Shown in pieces: positions 8,139-16,898 of a stretch of 64,000 bases of DNA. Numbering within the stretch: the first letter of the stretch is position 1; the number at the start of each line of letters is the position of its first letter. The translations under genes and the position numbers were made by a program. The notes below the pieces were generated by a model. It was not told the origin of the DNA. It searched no databases and saw nothing but the letters and a program-made list of their open reading frames with translations. This DNA is from Methanolobus zinderi (GTDB lineage: Archaea; Halobacteriota; Methanosarcinia; Methanosarcinales; Methanosarcinaceae): contig NZ_CP058215.1 of NCBI RefSeq assembly GCF_013388255.1, positions 248,001 through 312,000 of the forward strand, given 5' to 3'.

Positions 8139-9173
8139 ATGACAGAGATAATCTTTGATGATATAGGCAGTTTTCCTCTTCCTGAAGGCAGAACCAAAGA
8201 CTGGATGGCAGGTAAGTTCTCTCAAAACAAAAATGATGAAGAGCTGTTCAGTACAATAAACGATGCTTTCATGAAGAAAGTAGAGGCCGGTGTGGAAGTG
8301 CCAACATATCCTCAATACCAGGATATGAACGAGCAATTCCTGTCCATCATCAGAGATCCCGATTGCAGCGAAGAACCTTTCAAGGTAAAACTTAACGATG
8401 CCCGTATCATCGAGCTCGAAGCAATCGAGTTCGTTGCTAAAGCATACAAGGAAGAACATGGAGAAAAGCTTGATGTACGTGTCTGCGTAACCGGTCCCCT
8501 TGAACTCTATCTCAAGGATTTCGGAGGCACGGAGTATGCTGATATACTTAACCTGCTTGCGGAAAGTGTTGACCGTTTTGTGAAGAATTCACTCTCCAGT
8601 GCAAAGAATTTCAATATAAAAACCGTTTCCATTGATGAGCCGAGCATAGGCATAAACCCGCAGGTAATGTTTTCGGACAGCGACCTTATAAAAGGCATGG
8701 ACACCGCATGCAGCTCTGCGAAAAAGGCAGGTTGTGATGTTGAGGTTCATCTGCACTCTCCCCTGCATTACAAACTTGCATGCCAGGCTGACAATATCAA
8801 TGTCATAGGCGTGGAATCAGCAGCAACTCCCTCATATCTTGATCTGATAGACAAAAAAGAACTCGAAGACAGTGATTCCTACATGAGGGTCGGTATTGCA
8901 AGGACCGATGTCTTCAATCTTGTTGCGGTACTCAACGAGAAGTACAATACCAATGTCTGGAAGGACCGGACCCATATGGAAGAGATCGTAACAGAGATGG
9001 AAACTTCTCAGGTCATAAAACAAAGACTTGAAAAGGCATATTCGATGTTTGATGACAGGATCAAATATGCGGGTCCGGATTGTGGTCTTGGTTCATGGCC
9101 ATCCCAGGATATGGCTGCACAGCTGCTGAAAAATGTTGCATCTGCAATGGCAGATTTCAGGGAAAATAAGTAA
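8139..9173 (+). CDS. MetE-like (core) methyltransferase, probable cobamide-dependent methionine synthase
   Basis: 344 residues covering only the C-terminal catalytic barrel of cobalamin-independent methionine synthase, which makes it a 'core MetE' protein. It opens with DDIGSFPLP, the usual start of these barrels. Predicted zinc ligands are His204, His206, Glu226 (VIGVESA) and Cys315 (PDCGLGSWP). The classical MetE pattern is His-x-Cys, so position 206 is unusual. In methanogens, core MetE proteins have been proposed or shown to transfer methyl groups from methylcobamides to homocysteine (Mes-type methionine synthases). Related UroD-type methyltransferases use other thiols. A TATA-like CTTATAAG about 30 bp before the ATG suggests a leaderless transcript. 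Confidence 0.75.
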   Translation: MTEIIFDDIGSFPLPEGRTKDWMAGKFSQNKNDEELFSTINDAFMKKVEAGVEVPTYPQYQDMNEQFLSIIRDPDCSEEPFKVKLNDARIIELEAIEFVAKAYKEEHGEKLDVRVCVTGPLELYLKDFGGTEYADILNLLAESVDRFVKNSLSSAKNFNIKTVSIDEPSIGINPQVMFSDSDLIKGMDTACSSAKKAGCDVEVHLHSPLHYKLACQADNINVIGVESAATPSYLDLIDKKELEDSDSYMRVGIARTDVFNLVAVLNEKYNTNVWKDRTHMEEIVTEMETSQVIKQRLEKAYSMFDDRIKYAGPDCGLGSWPSQDMAAQLLKNVASAMADFRENK

Positions 9174-9189
9174 AAAAGTAAGTGTGATA

Positions 9190-10200
9190 TCAGAGGAACA
9201 CCTTTTCCACAAAATCATCAAGCACTGACATAACCCTTTCAATGATCTCAAGGGTTACATAGGTCTCGATATATGCCGCAATCAACAGCATAACTACCAT
9301 TAGCCCAAACATCTTCCACAGGTATCGGGAATTCAAATATTCCCTGACTGTTCCAATCACCCTTGATACGTCTTTTTTCAGGCTTTCGATGCTGTCTCCT
9401 AGAAAGAGTCCTTTGTTCATGATCTCATGAGACTGGATATATGCGAACCTGCGCCCAACTGCCGCGGCAAGCAGGATGGCGGGAATCTCTATAACTCCGT
9501 GTGGTATGATGGAGATCACAAAATATGCGACATTGTACAGCATTCCGACTATGATTCCCTCCTCTCCGAATAACTGGAAACCTGTCAGTGCTCCGTTGAA
9601 AACAAAGAAGGCAAGCAGTATACCCATGAGAAAACCGTTCACAACAAGTATCATTACAGGGACGATGTACGGGAGCATATAGGCCAGCATGCGATAGTCA
9701 TCCTTTCCGTAACCGCAGTACTGCCATATAGTTCCCTCTTCTTTTTGGCCTGTTTTATGCATGGAAGCAAAATCAGGGTCCCTGGATGATACGACCTTTT
9801 GCAGTAGTCTGTTTAGCGGCATCAGCAGTCTTTCGAAACTTATGGAAATAAATGTGTATACTTTGCTACCTTTCCTCATTTCTATATCCCTGACAAGTAA
9901 CGGATGTATCAGCAGGAACAGACCTGCTCCAACCGAAGCGCTGAACACGGCCAGGCTGTTGAAGATGAAGATAGCCCACATGGGACTGATATACTCGGCA
10001 GTGACCACTACCTTGGCAGTTGCAGCAGAGGCCGTGGAAGTGATGGCATCATTAACAGGTGCTGGCTCTGATAATGTCATTGTGAAAGAGTACAGGATCA
10101 TGCTGAACACAAGTGCTATCATCAGCGATGCAGCAAAGGTCTTTGCAGACCAGAGTAGGTCTTTTTTATTTATCTGAAATCTTGTTGTGGATTCTGACAT
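9190..10200 (-). CDS. SpoIIM-like (DUF95 / stage II sporulation M) integral membrane protein
   Basis: 336 residues with five or six hydrophobic segments. The conserved family signature is present in the second half: a segment ending ISIIPHGVIEIPAILLAA followed by GRRF. The N-terminal part has one TM helix at about 15-35, a loop, and another at about 80-100. The bacterial namesake acts in sporulation membrane remodelling, but archaeal members are uncharacterised. It is convergent with the methyltransferase gene (16 bp between the stops) and divergent from the KaiC-like gene, sharing a 117-bp AT-rich promoter region. Family call firm, function unknown. Confidence 0.8.
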   Translation of the reverse strand: MSESTTRFQINKKDLLWSAKTFAASLMIALVFSMILYSFTMTLSEPAPVNDAITSTASAATAKVVVTAEYISPMWAIFIFNSLAVFSASVGAGLFLLIHPLLVRDIEMRKGSKVYTFISISFERLLMPLNRLLQKVVSSRDPDFASMHKTGQKEEGTIWQYCGYGKDDYRMLAYMLPYIVPVMILVVNGFLMGILLAFFVFNGALTGFQLFGEEGIIVGMLYNVAYFVISIIPHGVIEIPAILLAAAVGRRFAYIQSHEIMNKGLFLGDSIESLKKDVSRVIGTVREYLNSRYLWKMFGLMVVMLLIAAYIETYVTLEIIERVMSVLDDFVEKVFL

Positions 10201-10317
10201 TTGTATAGGTGTTTATTTATACTATATTTTATAAAAAATATCCGATACATTAAAATATATAGCAACATTATAATACACATAAAACTATATTAGTCTAGTT
10301 ATTCACGAGGAAGTATT

Positions 10318-11061
10318 ATGAGGATACCTACAGGAATTGAGGGATTTGATGAGCTGGTACAGGGAGGCCTTCTTTCAGAGAGGGTCTATGTGTTAAGCGG
10401 TCCTCCGGGCAGCGGGAAAACGACATTTGGTGTTCAGTTCCTTGCAAGCGGGGCAGCAGAGGGTGAGGTAGGCCTGTATTGCACCCTGCTTGAGTGTCCG
10501 CAGAACATCATCGATGATATGTCCAATTTTTCAATGAATATCCCTGCACTCATAAAGGCTCAGAAACTTCTCTTTGCAGACCTTGGTCCGAGGATGGAGT
10601 ACGGATACATGGATGAGGTGAACGAGTTCATCACTCCTGATTATAATGTAGGCAGGACATCCATTGAAAGTGAGGCACCGTCTCCTTCAATGGTATTCAA
10701 GGAAATTGCAGCATATGTTTCCGAATATGATGTTAAGCGCCTTGTAATTGACTCGGTTTCAGCTATCAGATTCACCACAAACGACTTCTCTCTCCAGGAA
10801 AAAGAGATGAGCAGGTTTGTCAGAAACCTTAAAAAACTGGGCTGTACCACAGTCCTCCTGTCTGAAATGACCGATCCCACAGCCTATTCCACCGAACAGT
10901 TTGCCGCACATGGTGTTATATTCATGCACAACTTCCTGTATGACAAGACAATGACACGTGCCATCCAGCTTATCAAGATGCGCGGCACAAGGCATGACTG
11001 TAATATGCGTTCGGTAAGCTTTTCGGAAAACGGGCTCAAGGTCGAAGGATATCTGGAATAA
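10318..11061 (+). CDS. KaiC-like RecA-superfamily ATPase
   Basis: 247 residues with a single KaiC/RAD55-type ATPase domain. It begins IPTGIEGFDELVQGGL, the usual entry helix, with Walker A GPPGSGKT near residues 25-33 and Walker B RLVIDSVSAIRF near 140. Archaeal single-domain KaiC homologues are often tied to signal transduction, motility or gas-vesicle control, but most are unassigned. The ATG has GAGGAAG upstream. The next gene begins 12 bp after the stop and is probably its partner. Confidence 0.85.
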   Translation: MRIPTGIEGFDELVQGGLLSERVYVLSGPPGSGKTTFGVQFLASGAAEGEVGLYCTLLECPQNIIDDMSNFSMNIPALIKAQKLLFADLGPRMEYGYMDEVNEFITPDYNVGRTSIESEAPSPSMVFKEIAAYVSEYDVKRLVIDSVSAIRFTTNDFSLQEKEMSRFVRNLKKLGCTTVLLSEMTDPTAYSTEQFAAHGVIFMHNFLYDKTMTRAIQLIKMRGTRHDCNMRSVSFSENGLKVEGYLE

Positions 11062-11073
11062 TGGTAGTTAGCA

Positions 11074-11589
11074 ATGGTAGGACTATTCAAGCGAGATAAA
11101 GAAAGCAAGAAGATATCTGAAGAAGACAAGGATCATCTTGCAGAAGTTTCCTATAAGCTCGGATACGAGGTAGGTTACCACAGGCACTCGGAAATAGGCT
11201 GGGTTCAGGAGCAATTAAATAAGCTCTACGGATTTGCCGAGGAGTATGACCTTCGGGACTTTGCCCGCGAGAATTACATACACGGTAAAGATGAAGGTGC
11301 CAAGGCAAAGGAAAGGGACACAAAATCAGGTCTTTTCAGGGGTGCAGGTAAAGAAAGCACAGCAGAACCCGACAAAGCTTCCGGTTTTACTCCGGAGAGC
11401 ACTGCTAAAGCGTCCTTCACAAAGAGTGACTCCGGCTTTACAGTTGAGAGAACATCGATTGAAAGCTCCTCAACTGCAATACAGCAGCCAACCCTCACGG
11501 ACCTGCCTGAAAATGTGCAGCTTACAAAAGCAGTTGAGAGACCCTCAATACTTGAGGGTTCAAAACACCTGCTTCCCAAAAAGAAATAA
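11074..11589 (+). CDS. Unknown protein with ordered N-terminus and disordered tail; partner of KaiC-like ATPase
   Basis: 171 residues that I do not recognise. The first ~90 are charged and helical, with GYEVGYHRHSEIGWVQEQL as the most conserved-looking segment. The rest is rich in Ser, Thr, Pro, Lys and Glu with low complexity, as in an unstructured tail. It follows the KaiC-like gene by 12 bp, so the products probably act together. It is convergent with the aSelBL gene with one base between the stops. Not membrane-associated by sequence. Confidence 0.65.
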   Translation: MVGLFKRDKESKKISEEDKDHLAEVSYKLGYEVGYHRHSEIGWVQEQLNKLYGFAEEYDLRDFARENYIHGKDEGAKAKERDTKSGLFRGAGKESTAEPDKASGFTPESTAKASFTKSDSGFTVERTSIESSSTAIQQPTLTDLPENVQLTKAVERPSILEGSKHLLPKKK

Positions 11590-11590
11590 T

Positions 11591-12628
11591 TTACTGGCTG
11601 TACCCGGAAGCGACAAACCTCTGTTTCTCATCAAGGTTTGCAAGTAAGAACCTGTCATCCTTACTGTAGGCTATTTCCTTTGAGCCTTCAAGCTTCAGGT
11701 TATATGTTTTTCCAGGTACTGCTTTTTCCACGCTCTCTCCGTTTTCAAGAATATCCGTCACTTTTACAGGAGAGGACTGCAGCCCGACATAAAGATGTAG
11801 CATGTCCCCTGCCTCGAATTCCCTGGCTAGCTGTGAAAGTGTACACTCAAGTGCAAAATCTGTTGTCACGATCTCATCGTTTGAGATCACAAACCCTCTT
11901 TCTATGTCCTTGGACTGCACGCTTTTTAACGCCAATCCGACCCTCGCACCTGTCGGGGCGCTCTTTACGTCTTCATCGTGCATCTGTATGGAGCGGATCT
12001 CGAGATTCTTCTTTGCCGGATATGCGACCATCTTATCCTTTGCGTTGATGGTTCCCTGATCCACTACACCGAGAACAACACATCCTATACCTGTAACATT
12101 AAAAGACTGGTCGATGATCACACGGGGAGGAAGATCGTTCTTCTGCTCCTGCTCAGCCGTGACCTTCTCATCGACATCGTATATCTTCTCTTTGAGCTCT
12201 TCCATGCCTTCAAAGGAAGTGGTGGAGATTGTATGGTAATCCCAGCTCTCAAGGGCGGTCCCTATTGTAATCTTCTGTAGTTTCTCTTTTAGTTCCTCAA
12301 GGGCCAGGGGGTAGGAGAGGTCTGATTTTGTCAGGACCACTATTCCGTGTTTATATCCCAGCAGATCCAGTGCGATAATACATTCTGCTGCCACGGGGTC
12401 AAGTCCTTCCGGGGGCACACAGAGAAGAGCGATATCAGAAAGGTTCAGGGCGGTGACGAGTGACTTTGGTGATGTCGGGTATCCGGTTGCATCGATTGTT
12501 GTGAGCACCTGTTCGTTCTTGGAAAAATCATACATCGTGATGTCGGAGACACTGCCCTTTTTACCAAGTTTTCCCGCAAGGGTGGTCTTTCCGCTTTTTT
12601 CACTACCGATTATAGTTATCTTTGTCAT
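11591..12628 (-). CDS. SelB/EF-Tu-like translation GTPase (aSelBL type)
   Basis: 345 residues: a reduced GTPase domain followed by two beta-barrel domains like EF-Tu domains II and III. G1 GSEKSGKT is at 8-15, G3 DATG at 46-49 and G4 TKSD at 100-103. Only 30 residues separate G1 from G3, against over 50 in EF-Tu, so switch I is largely missing and normal GTP hydrolysis is doubtful. This matches the SelB-like factor aSelBL described from Methanosarcina mazei, reported to bind Cys-tRNA(Cys) in the GTP form rather than Sec-tRNA. Family match is from memory of that protein. A tRNA-Cys gene lies in the rRNA operon of this window. ATG start; convergent with the gene to its left. Confidence 0.75.
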   Translation of the reverse strand: MTKITIIGSEKSGKTTLAGKLGKKGSVSDITMYDFSKNEQVLTTIDATGYPTSPKSLVTALNLSDIALLCVPPEGLDPVAAECIIALDLLGYKHGIVVLTKSDLSYPLALEELKEKLQKITIGTALESWDYHTISTTSFEGMEELKEKIYDVDEKVTAEQEQKNDLPPRVIIDQSFNVTGIGCVVLGVVDQGTINAKDKMVAYPAKKNLEIRSIQMHDEDVKSAPTGARVGLALKSVQSKDIERGFVISNDEIVTTDFALECTLSQLAREFEAGDMLHLYVGLQSSPVKVTDILENGESVEKAVPGKTYNLKLEGSKEIAYSKDDRFLLANLDEKQRFVASGYSQ

Positions 12629-12682
12629 GTGAGCTTCCTCGATTATGGTCTTACGATAAGTCTTTTTAGATATATTTCTTTT

Positions 12683-13843
12683 TCATGACCATAGCTGACC
12701 TTCGAGTATACTCTTTGTTTTATCGGTTGTACTTTGATTTACTTTATTGATCCTTACCAGGTATTCATCACCAACTCTTTCAGGCTCGCTGAAGACTACA
12801 TCAACACCAAGTCTCTCAAGATAGGACCTGAACCTGTCTATGGTGTCCCTGTCTTTCACACGTATGCGGACATCCTCGGAAATACGCTCATTGTTTTCCA
12901 CTTCCCTGATGGACTGTATCATGGGTCGGAGTATACTTTCCCCGAGTCTGAGACAACGCTGTTTAAGTTCTTCCTCACTCTCATTCCATTCAAAGGACTG
13001 GAATCCCTCTCTTACGACCCTTGGGAACATATAGTCTCTTCCGCTGTCGTTATAGAAGCGAAATGCATGTCTCAGGTCAGCATTGTTACCTTCCGAACAC
13101 GTGTATTTAATTGGTTGCAATACCATTTCGGGATCCTTGATAACAACTCCTTCATGCTCTGTTTTACCAAGTTCCCTGATTATTTCAGTGATCTCTGCAG
13201 ATGCTTGCTGAATATCGAATTCTCCGAAAAGCTTCACCTGGGTGAAACCGTAATTCCCGGCAAGTTCCCGTCGCTTCATAACAGGAAGCGGTTTGCCATC
13301 TGTTTTGTGCCTTATGTCAAAAACAAAGAAATCAAGGGATTCCAGACCATAGATATCCTTTGGAACGTATGGATTATCCGGTCCCACCATCTCCCCGTAG
13401 ATCACAAGTTCCGGGTGTTGCTCGAAGAAATCATGATTTAACAGATGACGTGCGCGTTCTGTGGAATACGGGCAGACATGACCGCTGCGTGTCAGGGCGA
13501 TCAGCTCTCCCATGTACTCGGTAACACGTACATTGTAACCATTCATCTTCTCTTCAACAATTACAGACCCTGCCTCGCTGAAATTCCTCTCGATGGAAGG
13601 AACAAGCGTCATAGCCCTTTTTATCTTGGGAAAGCCCCTGATAAGCTCGAAGCCATCATCTTTTACGATGAGCACACTGCCTTCCTCTATGCCGGAAACA
13701 TGACTATCGAACCTGAAAAGATTCTGATATTCGTCCCAGTTGTGGATTATGGTCCTTTTTTCGAGAAGTCCGGAAAATCTTGACGGCGGCAGATCAAGAA
13801 ACTCCGCCGCCTTTTCAATGTCTATTCCATTTTTATCTGTCAT
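12683..13843 (-). CDS. Archaeal ATP-dependent RNA ligase (Rnl3 family)
   Basis: 386 residues, the usual size for Pab1020/MthRnl-type archaeal RNA ligases. Nucleotidyltransferase motif I is VEEKMNGYNVRV, with the Lys before MNG as the AMP-accepting residue. Motif III lies around DFFVFDIR, motif IV is EGVVIKDP, and motif V near residues 245-255 contains IKYTC. The C-terminal ~120 residues form the family's dimerisation/helical domain. These enzymes join or circularise RNA 5'-phosphate and 3'-OH ends via adenylate. It lies directly downstream (14 bp) of a CBS gene on the same strand. KptA and RtcA, two other RNA-end enzymes, lie 5-7 kb away. Confidence 0.85.
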   Translation of the reverse strand: MTDKNGIDIEKAAEFLDLPPSRFSGLLEKRTIIHNWDEYQNLFRFDSHVSGIEEGSVLIVKDDGFELIRGFPKIKRAMTLVPSIERNFSEAGSVIVEEKMNGYNVRVTEYMGELIALTRSGHVCPYSTERARHLLNHDFFEQHPELVIYGEMVGPDNPYVPKDIYGLESLDFFVFDIRHKTDGKPLPVMKRRELAGNYGFTQVKLFGEFDIQQASAEITEIIRELGKTEHEGVVIKDPEMVLQPIKYTCSEGNNADLRHAFRFYNDSGRDYMFPRVVREGFQSFEWNESEEELKQRCLRLGESILRPMIQSIREVENNERISEDVRIRVKDRDTIDRFRSYLERLGVDVVFSEPERVGDEYLVRINKVNQSTTDKTKSILEGQLWS

Positions 13844-13857
13844 GGTTTTACTACACT

Positions 13858-14634
13858 TTACTGGGCAAGGCCATTGACAATACTTCTCCGTGTGACAAGT
13901 CCCACCATCTGGTCCTCAAGGTTTACAACCGGGACTCCGCCGATATTGTTGTCAAGCATGAGTTTGGCAACATCGCTTGTAGGAGTGTTGGTGTAAACTG
14001 TCTTGACACCTATTCTCATAATGTCTTCGACAATGAGGTTCTTGATACGTGAATCCTGCTTGCTGCCTTCGACCACATCACGGAAGGAACGCATTGCCTT
14101 TGCGATGTCCTTTTCCGTGACTATACCTACCAGTTTATCACCCTCCACAACAGGCACCCTTCCGATATTATTGTCAAGCATCAGGTGTCTGACATGGCTG
14201 ACGCGATCTGCGGGTCCGGCAACAATGGGGTTTTTATGCATGACCTCCGCAACATAGCCATCTAGATTGTTGTTCTGCAGAAGTTCTGTCGGAGTGACCC
14301 ATCCGAGTATCTCATCGTTCTCAAAGACAACTATCACCCCGCCGTTCTTTACCATGAGGGTGACAGCATCGTCAAGCTTTGTGTCCGGAAGCACCTTTAC
14401 ATAGTTCTCTGATACCGCTGTTGCCACATGAAGGGATGAAGCCGGCTTGTTCCCCTTCTTACGGGTTCCAAGCTCTTTTGTGATATTCCTCATTGTAAGG
14501 ACTCCAAGGAGTTTATCGTTATGAGTGACAAGAAGCCTTCTTGTCCCCTTCTTTTCCATTACGTCAAGTGCATGGGAAAGCGTGTCTGCCTTGTCAATGT
14601 ACATAGGTTCTGTCATTACTTCTCTTACTTCCAT
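13858..14634 (-). CDS. Four-CBS-motif protein (CBS cluster gene 3)
   Basis: 258 residues made almost entirely of four CBS motifs (about 1-60, 70-125, 130-185 and 200-258). Repeated signatures such as [18 protein letters not shown] and GGVPVVN mark the strand-turn-helix ends. Two CBS pairs form Bateman modules that typically bind AMP, ATP or SAM and sense energy or methyl status. No catalytic domain is attached, so it should act on a partner. GGAGGG precedes the ATG at good spacing. It is transcribed with RNA ligase downstream and CBS genes upstream. Confidence 0.88.
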   Translation of the reverse strand: MEVREVMTEPMYIDKADTLSHALDVMEKKGTRRLLVTHNDKLLGVLTMRNITKELGTRKKGNKPASSLHVATAVSENYVKVLPDTKLDDAVTLMVKNGGVIVVFENDEILGWVTPTELLQNNNLDGYVAEVMHKNPIVAGPADRVSHVRHLMLDNNIGRVPVVEGDKLVGIVTEKDIAKAMRSFRDVVEGSKQDSRIKNLIVEDIMRIGVKTVYTNTPTSDVAKLMLDNNIGGVPVVNLEDQMVGLVTRRSIVNGLAQ

Positions 14635-14689
14635 TGTTTTCCCTCCGTGTTATAATCAAATTCAATCAACTGGTGCATTCTCTGTCTCT

Positions 14690-15529
14690 TCACTGTACGG
14701 CTTTGAGGATATCTCTTCTGCTGATCATTCCCACCAGATTATCATTATTGACTACCGGAAGGCCGATCACATGTTCCTCTATCATGGTCTTTGCAGCCTG
14801 CACAACCGTATCATCAATATTGACACTTGATGGCAGCTCAGACATTATGTCTTCGGCCACCAGTGGTACTTCCTTGACGTATCTGTAGGTCTTCTCCCCT
14901 GCAGGGGTAGATTTTCTTGCCATCTTTATGCTCTTTGAAGAGAGCTTTCCTTCATTATCGGTTATGCCGTTGAGGGCTACATTGCTTGTAGTGATTATTC
15001 CCACGGCCTCTTCGGCATTGTCTACCACGATCACCCTGTTAACCTCGTTCTTTTCCATTTCCTGCATCACATGGTTAATTGTATGGTGACGGTGCACGAA
15101 TATGGGATCATCACCCATTACATCTTCAACTTTTGTATCCATCTCCTGTTGAGACACGTACTTCATTATGTCAGTACCTGTGATTATTCCGACAACATTG
15201 TCCTTTACAACTGCAAGTGAATTAATTCCGTTTTCAAGCATCAGGTCGCTTGCCTGACTGATCGAAGCTTCAGGATAGATCGATATCGGAGCATCGTTCA
15301 TCACCATGTTTACCGGGACCTTGTCAATAGGCCTCCTGCGCCACATGGGCTCGGCCTGTGCAAGCCTTTTACTCAGGTCTGTCTTGGTCACAATGCCGAC
15401 CATCTCTCCATCGTTGATAACCACAAGAGTGCTTATCTTGTGTTTCAGCATTAGTCGTCTTGCATGTGCCACATTTTCTTCCGGTTCTATGGTATAGACC
15501 GGTGAACTCATAATGTCTCCAACATTCAT
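14690..15529 (-). CDS. Four-CBS-motif protein (CBS cluster gene 2)
   Basis: 279 residues with four CBS motifs. The first pair covers about 1-125 and the second about 130-279. An insert of about 30 residues (near 205-235, containing [15 protein letters not shown]) lies between motifs three and four. Ends such as [20 protein letters not shown] and GMISRRDIL are typical ribose-binding turn motifs with a T/S-x-x-D pattern, so adenosyl-ligand binding is likely in each pair. GGAGG precedes the ATG. It sits 38 bp downstream of the 333-residue CBS gene and 55 bp upstream of the 258-residue one. Confidence 0.88.
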   Translation of the reverse strand: MNVGDIMSSPVYTIEPEENVAHARRLMLKHKISTLVVINDGEMVGIVTKTDLSKRLAQAEPMWRRRPIDKVPVNMVMNDAPISIYPEASISQASDLMLENGINSLAVVKDNVVGIITGTDIMKYVSQQEMDTKVEDVMGDDPIFVHRHHTINHVMQEMEKNEVNRVIVVDNAEEAVGIITTSNVALNGITDNEGKLSSKSIKMARKSTPAGEKTYRYVKEVPLVAEDIMSELPSSVNIDDTVVQAAKTMIEEHVIGLPVVNNDNLVGMISRRDILKAVQ

Positions 15530-15567
15530 GTTGTTCCTCCATTTCTAAAATTAATTATCTTCCCGAA

Positions 15568-16569
15568 TCATTCGGATATCGCATTCAGGATATCCCTTGA
15601 GGTAACGATTCCACAAAAAACACCATTCTCCATGACCGGCAGGGAGTTGACTCCGCTACTGATCATTATCTGTGCCGCTCTTCCCAGATCAACATCCGGG
15701 GTAACGAATATGGTCTCTCTTTTTGTCAGGGAACCCACAGTTTCTTTCATGACCTCATGGAAATTGCCCGTGACCATTTTTTCAAATGCATGGCCTGTGG
15801 CTATATATTCAAGTATGTCAGATGCTGTTACAATACCAAGCAGCATCCCGCCCTCCATGACAGGTATCTGTGAATATCCTTTTTCCACCATTATCCTGGC
15901 AGCATCCTCTATAGTATAATCAGATGGTGTTTCCTCTACTGTTTTGCTCATATACTGACTTATGGACTTGTTTGCAGGAATCCCTGCGATCAGTTCCAGA
16001 AAATCCCTGTCAGTACAGATTCCGCATACAACTTTTGCTTCGTTTACAACTGGAATTCCTCCGATGTTTTTCTCTATCATGATCTTGATGACGTCTGCAA
16101 TCTTTGCCTCTCTGTTCACATATATTACTTCATCACACATGATCGAACGGATTTCCGCGTTCATTGCTATGAGGAAGTTATCTTGATAATGTTTCTCTAT
16201 CAGCAGCTTCTTGCTTCCGCCTCCAAGAAAATCTATAATATCGATTGATGTGATCATACCTTCCAGACGATTTGTTCCCGCATTTGTTACGGGTATTCTT
16301 CTGATGCCTGCAACGCTCATTAACCTGACAGCATTGATGATAGTAGCAGTAGGCTGCAGAGTTACCGGTTCCACGGTTGCAACCATCATGATATCGCCTC
16401 TGTGCCTGGATATATGGGCCATGAAGTCAACCGGACCAAAATCCATGGTTGCTGCAATGCTCATCATCTTCGGGTCCTTCCGGTTGACCTTACCTTTCAA
16501 TATGTTCATTTTCCGGTTGATCAGCTTTTTTTCCTGACCGGGAATGCTTTTTTTTCTTTGTATTTTCAA
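15568..16569 (-). CDS. Four-CBS-motif protein with basic N-terminal extension (CBS cluster gene 1)
   Basis: 333 residues: a basic N-terminal extension of about 65 residues, then four CBS motifs up to the end (GIVTSRDILNAISE). The extension contains many Lys/Arg (for example KKLINRKMNILKGKVNRK) and could contact nucleic acid or an acidic partner. The start is a TTG at 16569 with GGTGG just upstream; an internal ATG 20 codons later has no ribosome binding site. Turn motifs such as ICTDRDFLEL and IVTASDILEY suggest adenosine ligands. It is the first gene of the three CBS genes plus RNA ligase unit. Its 330-bp upstream gap holds a perfect 12-bp inverted repeat. Confidence 0.85.
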   Translation of the reverse strand: MKIQRKKSIPGQEKKLINRKMNILKGKVNRKDPKMMSIAATMDFGPVDFMAHISRHRGDIMMVATVEPVTLQPTATIINAVRLMSVAGIRRIPVTNAGTNRLEGMITSIDIIDFLGGGSKKLLIEKHYQDNFLIAMNAEIRSIMCDEVIYVNREAKIADVIKIMIEKNIGGIPVVNEAKVVCGICTDRDFLELIAGIPANKSISQYMSKTVEETPSDYTIEDAARIMVEKGYSQIPVMEGGMLLGIVTASDILEYIATGHAFEKMVTGNFHEVMKETVGSLTKRETIFVTPDVDLGRAAQIMISSGVNSLPVMENGVFCGIVTSRDILNAISE

Positions 16570-16898
16570 GTAACCACCAACCCCTCGGGAGTTGAGGTTT
16601 ATCCGTAAATCGCGTAAGCTACTCCACTACATATCTTCAAAAATCCAGACCTTTAGTTGTCCTTCAAGTCTTTCTATCAGGAAGATATGTAGCAGATAAG
16701 ACTTTCAAAACACAGATAAACCATCGTGTCTGCCGCCAATGCATGTGTTTTTTGTAAACACCGCTTTTTTTGTAAGATCGCTAAAAATAGTTTTGATTGC
16801 TTTATAGGCCGATACACTGTATCTTTCATAATATATCGAGGCAGACATCTGTTTCACCAGCTTTCACGTGTCCTTTGATCTAAACCGACCAGCAATAA
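16570..16898. promoter_or_regulatory. Gap with 12-bp inverted repeat (16627-16638 / 16681-16692)
   Basis: A 329-bp gene-free stretch between CBS genes. CTACATATCTTC (16627-16638) is perfectly complementary to GAAGATATGTAG (16681-16692), with 42 bases between. A weaker 8-bp pair TGTCTGCC / GGCAGACA lies near 16729 and 16842. As both flanking genes are on the minus strand, this would be the 5' leader of CBS gene 1 and could form a hairpin RNA or bind a dimeric regulator. No ORF or RNA gene recognised. Confidence 0.5.
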
